Source of the DNA: Mytilus californianus
Lineage: Eukaryota; Mollusca; Bivalvia; Mytilida; Mytilidae
NCBI RefSeq assembly: GCF_021869535.1
Contig: NW_026262734.1
Span: forward strand, 97,903,285 to 97,967,284
Reading direction: 5' to 3'
DNA: 64,000 bases
Shown piece by piece: positions 20,901-33,900 of the stretch. A program made the position numbers and the translations under genes. Every line of letters begins with the position of its first letter. Position 1 is the first letter of the stretch. Below the pieces are notes generated by a model. The model searched no databases and was not told the origin of the DNA. It saw nothing but the letters and a program-made list of their open reading frames with translations.

Positions 20901-23900
20901 TGCCAGAATAGAAAGTAAAAAGCAAAAGTGTCGGACAAAAAGCAAAAGCGGACATAAAGCTAATCCCGGACTAAAAGCACCGTATCAGACACTGTCAGAT
21001 CCTTGTAAGTGAAGCATGGACACATGATCTGTGTCTTTATCAGATTGAGTGGCACCCAACATGTGACTCCAATATCCGAAACAGCGGTGATGCTACTTTG
21101 CTAAATCATCACGATAAATCAACGTAGCAAGGAAGACGTTACCGCTGTTTCGGAGTTTTGTGTTGCTCCGGACAATAAAAAATCGTTGTAAAATTAAATA
21201 TTGTCATACACTAGGAAGGGAAAACGTTATTGGTGCTATGACAAATAGAACATTCTTTATAGTTTAGCTTTCGGTAAGTGCGTTTTTTGTCTTATATTTA
21301 AAAAAAACAATAATAGATAGATGAAAACTTAAATGAACAAAAATTATCAGCAAGACGAGATCTTCCTGAATTAAGTTTGCAATCTTGAAAAGAGGGACGA
21401 AAGATACCGGAGGAACAGCCAAACTCGCCAAGGAATATATTTTTGTCCCGGCTGATAAGGCTGCTAACAATATCATTATTGTTTTACGTAAATTTGACAT
21501 TGATGTTCTACAAAAGGAAATCACAAATTCACCAACTTTCCAACTGACTCCATTTTCGGAAAATGACATCTGTAACAAACATAAACTTTTAGCTACCTCT
21601 TTACAAGCAGAACCAAATACAATGAAAGTTCCAACTATGTACTGGCTTCCGAAGCTGCATAAAACTCCTTACAAATATAGATTTATTTCGTCTTCAAGCC
21701 ATTGTTCCACTACTAAACTATTTTTTCTACTTACTAGTACACTTGGTACAATCAAAAACCTGGTAATAAATTGTTCAAATAAGGCCTTTGAAAATAGTGG
21801 AATTAATTACTTTTGGAGTGTCAAAAATTCGTTGGAAGTACTTGATAAATTGCATGCTTATATAGGTGATTTCGAATCTGTTCAAAGTTTTGATTTTTCT
21901 GCCCTATATACCACGTTGCCTCATAATCTTATTAAGAAAAAAATCACACACCTGATTAAATGGGCATTTAAAAAGTCGGAATGCGAATATATATGTTCAA
22001 ACTCTTTTAGGTTATTTTTTAGTAACAACAAACAAAAGAACTATGTCAATTGGACCTGCTTTGATACTATAACTGCCCTTGAATTTTTGCTAGATAACAT
22101 TTTTGTTCGCTATAATGTTCCCTATATCGTCAGGTTATCGGAATTCCCATGGGGACTAACTGTGCACCACTTATTGCGGACCTGTTTCTGTATTGTTATG
22201 AGTTACAATTTATGACTACAATTAGCAAAGACCCATCGAAACAACATCTGATTCAAAAATTTAATAACACTTTTAGATATTTAGATGATATATTGGCTCT
22301 CAATAATGACGACTTCAGTATGTACACTAAAGAGATTTATCCTGCCGAACTGACTTTAAATAAAGCTAATACTAACAATGAACACTGCCCTTTCCTGGAT
22401 CTTGATATCTTTATCTTTAACGGGAAGCTTAATACCAAAATTTATGATAAAAGAGATGATTTTTCATTTCCTATTGTTAATTATCCATTTTTAGATGGTG
22501 ACGTTCCCTTGTCGCCATCTTATGGTGTTTATATATCTCAACTTGTTCGATTCGCTCGTGTATGTAACAACGTATTTGATTTCAACGAAAGAAATCTCTG
22601 TATTACTGAAAAATTATTACACCAGGGTTTTCGATATCACAAACTAGTCAAAATATTTACTAAATTTTATCATCGGTACAAGGACATCATTCGTAAATAT
22701 AAATCAACATGCAGACATCTTATACGTTCAGGTATTTCACATCCAATATTTTATGGTAATATTCTTTACAAAGCACAAAAATGTCGGCATTCACCTCAAA
22801 AGCTAATCAAACCTTTAAACAGACTTATTCGGAAAGGATATAGTTACGATACTGTTGTCAAGTCATTAAGGATTGCATATTTTGGTATTAATATTGATTC
22901 ACTCATAGGATCTTTGCATCGGAAATAAACACATTTATTCTAAAACCAGTTGTTGGCATGATACGGGTTATGTTCTTCTCATATATTTTATGATGGTATG
23001 ATACTAAACCCCTAACGGGAGGGATTGTACTTGATTTTTATATGATGAAGACATAATCTTTCAATCAGTTTAATTGAGGTCTGGAGCTGGCATGTCAGTA
23101 ACTGCTAGTAGTCCTTTGTTCATTTATGTATCATTGTCATTTTGCTTAGGTTCTTTTGTTACCTATTCTGACATCGGACTCGGACTTCTTTTAAACTGAG
23201 TTTTACTGTGCGTATTGCTATGTGTTTTTTTATTCTACATTGGCTCGAGGTATAGGGGGAGGGTTGAGATCTCACAAAACATGTTTAACCCCGCCGCATT
23301 TTTGCGCCTGTCCCAAGTCAGGAGCCTCTGGCCTTTGTTAGTCTAGTATGTTTTTTTAATTTTAGTTCATTTATATGTTTTGGAGTTGAGTGTGACGTCC
23401 ATTTTTCACTGAACTAGCACACAATTTTATTTAGGGGCCAGCTGAGGACCACCTCCGGGTGCGGGATTTTCTCGCTGCATTGAAGACTCATCGGTGGCCT
23501 TCGGCTGTTGTCTGCTCTTTGGTCGGGTTGTTGTCCCTTTGACATATTCCCCATTTCCATTCTCAATTTTATCATAGATCGAAAACAAACTGACAACGCC
23601 ATGGCCAAAAATAAAAAGACAAACAAACAAATAATAGTACAGTTGACACAACATAGAAAACTAAAGACTAAGCAACACGAACCCCACCAAAAACTGGGGG
23701 TGATCTCAGGTGCTCCGGAAGGGTAAGCAGATCCTGCTCCACATGTGGCACCCGTCGTGTTGCTTATGTTATAATCATCTGACGACTCCTTATTGGAGTT
23801 ATTGCCCTTTGATAATGATTTTTACCATTTTTATTTTGTACGTTTTTGCCTAATATCTGAAAAAATATAATAGATAGATAGGATCTTAAATAAGCAAAAT

Positions 23901-24871
23901 TGGTCAGCAGTAATATTCGATCTACAAATGCGTCAAACAGTCAAAATCATCAGTTGACTCCTTGTAGGAGTTGTTGCTCTTTAATGACGATTTTTATCAA
24001 TATTTTACATGTTTGCCTACTATTTTGAAAACTATAAAAAAATAAATAGACACTTTAAATCGTAAAAATGATCAGCTAGATAAGATCTACAACTAAGTCA
24101 CATTTTGCTATTATCGTCGGTTTAATTTTAATAGGAATGATTGCCTTAAATGATTATTGTTATACCGATTTTTTGTATTTTGGGCAAAAACTAAAGAAAA
24201 TAGAGAGAAACTGTGAGCAGAAAAAATTATCAGCTATATAAGATCAACAAAAAAATATTTTCGTCATGTCTATTCTAGTCCATAATGTTGAAGAGAGTAC
24301 ATTATTGAAGATGCTAATAGACCTAGGTGAGCGACACAGGCTCTTTTGTTACGGCATCTTAAAATTTTTTTTTTTTTTTTTTCAAAAACAAACTTCAAAT
24401 GATTCAATGTCATCTCTGATGAACTGCATTTCCAATAGTCTAGTGGCAAATGGTATTTGTTCTGCTATGTATAATTCTTATGCATGTCATATTACATGTT
24501 TAAATATATTTGAGAATGCTTCTGTTGAAAATTACTTTGATACCCTCTAAGGTGTACCTCCCTGTGCACAGGTGTCCTTCTGCTCAATTTGTGTGTCCTT
24601 TTGAAATATAATGAGTTTATTATACGTGCCAGTGAACACATACCACTTTAGGGTGTCTATAGTTCATCTTCATTATCACTAGTTGGTTAAAACCGAGGGT
24701 GTGAGTTTCGAATCCCGATAGTGGCAGGAGCATTCGACTCCGATTTTCATTTACTAGAATTGCCAGTCTTCCTGCTTATGGTCGATGGTTTTCTCCGGGC
24801 ACTTCGGGTTCCTCCACAAATAAAAATTCTCCGCCATGGTATAGTCAAGAGCGCTAAAAGTTTTTTTGGGT

Positions 24872-24905
<34 letters not shown>

Positions 24906-27900
24906 TTTTTTTTTTTACTGTGCATGTACTGATTTTGTGTCATGGGTGGATACCCCATACCCTTTGTTTTTTCTATTAAACACCAACAGTTAATTCAATA
25001 AATCAATTGATACTAAAAACAAAGTCTTTTGAATTAAAATGTTTAGCCCTCAAGCATCACTTCTACTGACGAGAAATAAATGTGAGAACTGTTTTTAATC
25101 ATTTACATCGATTCAAATGTCTGAAGTGCCCTAGACTATCGTGTCAAACAATTTTGTAATGTCTTAGCTTTCGATCGCCTTGTAATGTTGTCGTTTACGA
25201 TCTATGGTTAAAGATACGATTAACACAGATATATCATTTGCTAGGCTCTGGATATGGTTAACAGGTTGGAAAATAATGGGCAAAAAGTGCAGAATAATGG
25301 GCAATAAATAAATGTAAATAGTAGAGGAAAATTGGGCAAAAATAACGAATAGAGAATGATAGGCTGCTAAAATATAAAGAATTTAGAATAATGGGCAAAA
25401 ATAAAAAGAATAGAGGAAAAAATACCTGAAAAAATAGAGAATACAGGAATGAAGGACACCCATCCAGACCCTCATTTGCATGCCACTTTACATCATTTAC
25501 TGTTATTACTTTATGTAGACTAAGCCGGCAAGAATTGATCGTCCAACTAATTAATCTCTATTTTCATAGAACCTAGTTGGCGGCCGAGTAGTCAAGTTAG
25601 TGCGATCGTAACGGTGAAGGTGATGTTGAGGTTGATGCTTCAACAGCATGAGTGCGAATTCCATAGAGTTGTTTTTGTAAAAAGGTATACGTGTATTTTT
25701 ATTTATCTTATTTATTAATTTTCAGCGAGAGTGTTAACACACAAATATCAACTACTTACTCAAAGTTGGATTTTCCAAGTATTACATTTTGTAATTTAAA
25801 TCCATTGAGTTATAACAAAGTCAAGAAAGTAGCTGCGTTTTACCAAATCGTCAACGAAACAGCCAAGGCTTTAAAAGTAGATCCCTCGTTCTTCGATGAT
25901 GCTGTACAGGTATGACTCTATATACAAGTGTTTTATTGATATAAATAAGGTATGGTTCTATATACAAGTGTTGTAACGACATACATGGGTATGATATTAA
26001 ACAGGTGTTTTGATGAAATTGAGGTATAATTCTAAACGGTGTTTCAATGATATACATGTATGTATCTATATGGGTCTTTTAATGACATACTGGTTGTTTT
26101 AATGACATACAGGTATGGTTCTTAACAGTTGTTTTAGTGACATACATGTATGGTTCATAGCAGGTGTTTAAAATCGGTTTTTTGCTTTTGCGCCTATTGG
26201 TATTTCATTTGCGTCAAAAAAAATCTTTCATTTGCGCCATAAACCATATTTCATTTGCGCCAAAAATAAAACATTTCATTTGCGCCAATAATACAGGTAA
26301 ATACATATAAATAATAGATGTATTTAAAAGAAACTTTTAATAATAACTTTAAAACACAGTTTTTGTTTTGCATAATAAAATATATTCATCAGAAATTAGT
26401 CAATATAAAGGCAAACTGCAGCCGTTGTGTCCATTGATCTCTCTATTATGTACGTTGTTAATCTTCGTTTTTCTTTCAGTAATGTCACCATGATTCTGAG
26501 TTGCTGTGATTCTACTTTCTGTTGGTTTACATCATGGTTACGTTCGTTCAAAAAGAGAGGCGAAAGATATCAAAGGGATATTCAAACTGACAATGCCATG
26601 ACAAATAAAGAGCTGCGCCATAAGTGCATGATACGCCCGTCGCCAACTTGACAGTTTTCAACAACATAGAAAACTAAAGTTTTTATAATCGTTTTGTTGT
26701 CCACATCTGTTTTAATTCTGGCTTTGCAAGTTTTTTTTGGAACGACTTGTCTCCAACTGTCAGAAAATAAAAAGTGACTGGCTTTTTTGCTCTGTTTGTG
26801 TCCATCTTGCATTGACACAGCACACATGTGAACACTTTAGAATCTGAAAAGAAAGTGACTCTAAGTTTTGTATTAGAAATGAGTATGAACTACTCAAGGG
26901 AATACTCTAAAAAAAATCTTGTTCACGATATATAGCAATGAATATTCAAACTATTCAATTATATGTTACCTGTTAAATGGCACAAATGCAGTTTTTATTT
27001 TTTGGCGCAAATGAAAGATTGAATTTTGCAAAAATTGGCGCAAATGCAATGCGCCCGTTTAAAATAAAATGACATACAGGAATTATTCTTAACATGTCTT
27101 TTAATGACATACAGGAATTATTCTAAACAGGTGTTTTTATGACATAGAGGTACAAAAAAATGTATGATTCTAAACAGATGTTTTAATGAAATACAAGTAT
27201 GATTCTTAACAGGTATTTAATGATGTACAGGTTATGACTCTGAAACAGGTCTTTCAATGACATACAGGGATGATTCTAAACAGGTGTTTTAATGAAATAC
27301 TAGTTTAGGGTTCTATACAGGAGGTATAATGACATACATGTATGATTCCATACAGATGTTCTATACAGGTGGTATAATGACATACATGTATGATTCCATA
27401 CATATGTTCTATACAGGTGGTATAATGACATACATGTATGATTCCATACAGATGTTCTATACAGGTGGTATAATGACATACATGTATGATTCCATACAGA
27501 TGTTCTATACAGGTGGTATAATGACATACATGTATGATTCCATACAGATGTTCTATACAGGTGGTATAATGACATACATGTATGATTCCATACAGATGTT
27601 CTATACAGGTGGTATAATGACATACATGTATGATTCCATACAGATGTTCTATACAGGTGGTATAATAACATACATGTATGATTCCATACAGATGTTCTAT
27701 ACAGGTGGTATAATGACATACATGTATGATTCCATACAGATGTTCTATACAGGTGGTATAATGACATACACGTATGATTCCATACAGATGTTCTATACAG
27801 GTGGTATAATGACATACATGTATGATTCCATACAGATGTTCTATACAGTTGGTATAATGACATACATGTATGATTCCATACAGATGTTCTATACAGATGT

Positions 27901-30900
27901 TCTATACAGGTGGTATAAGGACATACATGTATGATTCCATACAGATGTTCTATACAGGTGGTATAATGACATACATGTATGATTCCATACAGATGTTCTA
28001 AAGGTGGTATAATGACATACATGTATGATTCCATACAGATGTTCTAAAGGTGGTATAATGACATACATGTATGATTCCATACAGATGTTCTAAAGGTGGT
28101 ATAATGACATACATGTATGATTCCATACAGATGTTCTAAAGGTGGTATAATGACATACATGTATGATTCCATACAGATGTTCTAAAGGTGGTATAATGAC
28201 ATACATGTATGATTCCATACAGATGTTCTAAAGGTGGTATAATGACATACATGTATGATTCCATACAGATGTTCTAAAGGTGGTATAATGACATACATGT
28301 ATGATTCCATACAGATGTTCTATACAGGTGGTATAATGACATACATGTATGATTCCATACAGATGTTCTATACAGGTGGTATAATGACATACATGTATGA
28401 TTCCATACAGATGTTCTATACAGGTGGTATAATGACATACATGTATGATTCCATACAGATGTTCTAAAGGTGGTATAATGACATACATGTATGATTCCAT
28501 ACAGATGTTCTATACAGGTGGTATAATGACATACATGTATGATTCCATACAGATGTTCTATACAGGTGGTATAATGACATACATGTATGATTCCATACAG
28601 ATGTTCTATACAGGTGGTATAATGACATACATGTATGATTCCATACAGATGTTCTATACAGATGGTATAATGACATACATGTATGATTCCATACAGATGT
28701 TCTATACAGGTGGTATAATGACATACATGTATGATTCCATACAGATGTTCTAAAGGTGGTATAATGACATACATGTATGATTCCATACAGATGTTCTAAA
28801 GGTGGTATAATGACATACATGTATGATTCCATACAGATGTTCTAAAGGTGGTATAATGACATACATGTATGATTCCATACAGATGTTCTAAAGGTGGTAT
28901 AATGACATACATGTATGATTCCATACAGATGTTCTATACAGGTGGTATAATGACATACATGTATGATTCCATACAGATGTTCTAAAGGTGGTATAATGAC
29001 ATACATGTATGATTCCATACAGATGTTCTATACAGGTGGTATAATGACATACATGTATGATTCCATACAGATGTTCTAAAGGTGGTATAATGACATACAT
29101 GTATGATTCCATACAGATGTTCTAAAGGTGGTATAATGACATACATGTATGATTCCATACAGATGTTCTAAAGGTGGTATAATGACATACATGTATGATT
29201 CCATACAGATGTTCTATACAGATGGTATAATGACATACATGTATGATTCCATACAGATGTTCTATACAGGTGGTATAATGACATACATGTATGATTCCAT
29301 ACAGATGTTCTAAAGGTGGTATAATGACATACATGTATGATTCCATACAGATGTTCTAAAGGTGGTATAATGACATACATGTATGATTCCATACAGATGT
29401 TCTAAAGGTGGTATAATGACATACATGTATGATTCCATACAGATGTTCTAAAGGTGGTATAATGACATACATGTATGATTCCATACAGATGTTCTACAGG
29501 TGGTATAATGACATACATGTATGATTCCATACAGATGTTCTATACAGGTGGTATAATGACATACATGTATGATTCCATACAGATGTTCTAAAGGTGGTAT
29601 AATGACATACATGTATGATTCCATACAGATGTTCTATACAGGTGGTATAATGACATACATGTATGATTCCATACAGATGTTCTATACAGGTGGTATAATG
29701 ACATACATGTATGATTCCATACAGATGTTCTATACAGGTGGTATAATGACATACATGTATGATTCCATACAGATGTTCTAAAGGTGGTATAATGACATAC
29801 ATGTATGATTCCATACAGATGTTCTATACAGGTGGTATAATGACATACATGTATGATTCCATACAGATGTTCTAAAGGTGGTATAATGACATACATGTAT
29901 GATTCCATACAGATGTTCTAAAGGTGGTATAATGACATACATGTATGATTCCATACAGATGTTCTAAAGGTGGTATAATGACATACATGTATGATTCCAT
30001 ACAGATGTTCTATACAGGTGGTATAATGACATACATGTATGATTCCATACAGATGTTCTAAAGGTGGTATAATGACATACATGTATGATTCCATACAGAT
30101 GTTCTATACAGGTGGTATAATGACATACATGTATGATTCCATACAGATGTTCTATACAGGTGGTATAATGACATACATGTATGATTCCATACAGATGTTC
30201 TATACAGGTGGTATAATGACATACATGTATGATTCCATACAGATGTTCTAAAGGTGGTATAATGACATACATGTATGATTCCATACAGATGTTCTATACA
30301 GATGGTATAATGACATACATGTATGATTCCATACAGATGTTCTATACAGGTGGTATAATGACATACATGTATGATTCCATACAGATGTTCTAAAGGTGGT
30401 ATAATGACATACATGTATGATTCCATACAGATGTTCTAAAGGTGGTATAATGACATACATGTATGATTCCATACAGATGTTCTATACAGGTGGTATAATG
30501 ACATACATGTATGATTCCATACAGATGTTCTATACAGGTGGTATAATGACATACATGTATGATTCCATACAGATGTTCTATACAGGTGGTATAATGACAT
30601 ACATGTATGATTCCATACAGATGTTCTAAAGGTGGTATAATGACATACATGTATGATTCCATACAGATGTTCTAAAGGTGGTATAATGACATACATGTAT
30701 GATTCCATACAGATGTTCTAAAGGTGGTATAATGACATACATGTATGATTCCATACAGATGTTCTAAAGGTGGTATAATGACATACATGTATGATTCCAT
30801 ACAGATGTTCTAAAGGTGGTATAATGACATACATGTATGATTCCATACAGATGTTCTATACAGGTGGTATAATGACATACATGTATGATTCCATACAGAT

Positions 30901-33900
30901 GTTCTATACAGACGGTATAATGACATACATGTATGATTCCATACAGATGTTCTAAAGGTGGTATAATGACATACATGTATGATTCCATACAGATGTTCTA
31001 AAGGTGGTATAATGACATACATGTATGATTCCATACAGATGTTCTAAAGGTGGTATAATGACATACATGTATGATTCCATACAGATGTTCTAAAGGTGGT
31101 ATAATGACATACATGTATGATTCCATACAGATGTTCTAAAGGTGGTATAATGACATACATGTATGATTCCATACAGATGTTCTATACAGGTGGTATAATG
31201 ACATACATGTATGATTCCATACAGATGTTCTATACAGATGGTATAATGACATACATGTATGATTCCATACAGATGTTCTAAAGGTGGTATAATGACATAC
31301 ATGTATGATTCCATACAGATGTTCTAAAGGTGGTATAATGACATACATGTATGATTCCATACAGATGTTCTAAAGGTGGTATAATGACATACATGTATGA
31401 TTCCATACAGATGTTCTAAAGGTGGTATAATGACATACATGTATGATTCCATACAGATGTTCTATACAGGTGGTATAATGACATACATGTATGATTCCAT
31501 ACAGATGTTCTAAAGGTGGTATAATGACATACATGTATGATTCCATACAGATGTTCTAAAGGTGGTATAATGACATACATGTATGATTCCATACAGATGT
31601 TCTATACAGGTGGTATAATGACATACATGTATGATTCCATACAGATGTTCTAAAGGTGGTATAATGACATACATGTATGATTCCATACAGATGTTCTAAA
31701 GGTGGTATAATGACATACATGTATGATTCCATACAGATGTTCTAAAGGTGGTATAATGACATACATGTATGATTCCATACAGATGTTCTATACAGGTGGT
31801 ATAATGACATACATGTATGATTCCATACAGATGTTCTAAAGGTGGTATAATGACATACATGTATGATTCCATACAGATGTTCTAAAGGTGGTATAATGAC
31901 ATACATGTATGATTCCATACAGATGTTCTATAAAGGTGGTATAATGACATACATGTATGATTCCATACAGATGTTCTAAAGGTGGTATAATGACATACAT
32001 GTATGATTCCATACAGATGTTCTAAAGGTGGTATAATGACATACATGTATGATTCCATACAGATGTTCTAAAGGTGGTATAATGACATACATGTATGATT
32101 CCATACAGATGTTCTAAAGGTGGTATAATGACATACATGTATGATTCCATACAGATGTTCTAAAGGTGGTATAATGACATACATGTATGATTCCATACAG
32201 ATGTTCTAAAGGTGGTATAATGACATACATGTATGATTCCATACAGATGTTCTAAAGGTGGTATAATGACATACATGTATGATTCCATACAGATGTTCTA
32301 AAGGTGGTATAATGACATACATGTATGATTCCATACAGATGTTCTAAAGGTACTCATTAAAGTAAAATTCGGAAATTATTTGTATTATTTTTATTCAACC
32401 GGTTCATGAACATTGATTTCCCATGTGTTATAAGATTACGAGTTGTTTAGATATTTCAATTATGTGAAACAAACAACTTATTGAAATAAACTCTTTTCTT
32501 GATTAATGTTCATACTGATTTCATTATTTGAAGTGCTTTTACGGAAATAACATGGTTTTGATATTATCGTGCATTTATTGAACTATTTCGGAGATTCCAT
32601 ATAATTGACATTACACATTTTGCTCCATATCTAAATACATTCCACGACAAATGCATTTGTAATGTTCGGTTCTAAGAAAATTGGCAAAAGACGGTCAATT
32701 TAAAACTGGAATTTGTGGCAAATGCAATAATTTTTGGTTCACAATATTGTTAGCTTTCCATATTTAAGAAGTGAATTAACTGTTGCTTTCAAATTTCAAT
32801 GGGAATCCACTCCATAGAAAATGTGTGTAAAATTTGGAATGCCTCAAATTGCGTTAGCTCATAGATAAACATGGTTCCAGTTAACATCAATTACCGTGTA
32901 TTCAGTGCTTCAACTTTATAAACATAAAGTATAGATACACCTACACACAAGTTTGCTTATAGAAAACCACAATTTTATGCTATTTGCCCATGTATCTATT
33001 ATAGTATTATTAGGTCTTTCCACTTTTCTGTGGAAAGACCTATTGTATTTGTTCTGATTATTATTTTTTTTTCTTCTGCCGCCAAAACTTTTTCTTGCGG
33101 TATAAAGTTGTTTCGCAAGATGTCGCTTAGATATTATGGATGTTATATCAAACAGTTATTGAACTTTTAAAACTCCTCTTGTTAAACCGAAGACCAAAAA
33201 AGATAACGACAAAATTCTTTTTCACATTTGTTCGTTACAAGTCATGCTCAGGAATTTTTAGCTGATTTTGATCGAAGCGATTCGGTGAAATCTTATAGGA
33301 GTTATCTACCTTTACCAAATAAAAATTTGTCGTTATGATTTTGTAACTCATTAACCGTAAGCCGTATAAACCTAGAGTCTTTTTTATTTGAGGTCCTTGG
33401 ATCCTAACTTAGAAAATGAGGTCAAGGTCAAAGGTCAAGTTCATGTTCTCAATTTTGACTTTTGCTTGTTTTTGCATTTTCTCTGACACTTTTAAAGTTG
33501 TATTTAGAAGAACTAGAGCAAAATGTTTGCTTTATTGTGTTGAAGATATGATATATTTGGTCCGAAACAATCCAATGACATCTTATAGGAGTTATTGCCC
33601 CTGAAATGTTTAATTTTAAGGTAATTGATTATTACTTCTAATTGGTACGTGATTTTTGAAAAATGTTGGGTGACATAAGACCTTGAAAAATGTCAACCAG
33701 AAGTGACCTTGCATGAACCGGAAATAGTCATGTTTGCATTTCTTTTATGGAAAAGTACATAGAAACCATATATTTTCAGAGCTCCAGATAAGAATTCACA
33801 AATTGGGGTTTTTACCCATCATTTTTTTATGTAATTGGGTGATAGAGTTTTTTAATTGCATTATCAATTCCGATTCACCCCTCAAGCAAATATCAAATTG

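Noticed and set aside
21264-21578. 104-codon antisense frame over the reverse transcriptase start
   Set aside because: Shadow of the RT coding frame on the other strand.
23400-23726. Small overlapping frames near 23414-23726 on both strands
   Set aside because: They lie across the retroelement tail and an inverted family C repeat; both strands are open by chance.
25565-25650. A genuine tRNA gene
   Set aside because: A- and B-box-like motifs are present, but I could not pair an acceptor stem or find an anticodon loop; SINE head is the better reading.
27300-31360. Long repetitive open frames on both strands (16-residue periods such as TYMYDSIQMFYTGGI)
   Set aside because: They follow the 48-bp satellite period on both strands and end wherever a 46-bp monomer shifts the frame; no start context, no family, low complexity.
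27311-32352. CRISPR-like array
   Set aside because: There are no unique spacers: the whole monomer repeats end to end. The genome is eukaryotic and no cas-like gene is near.
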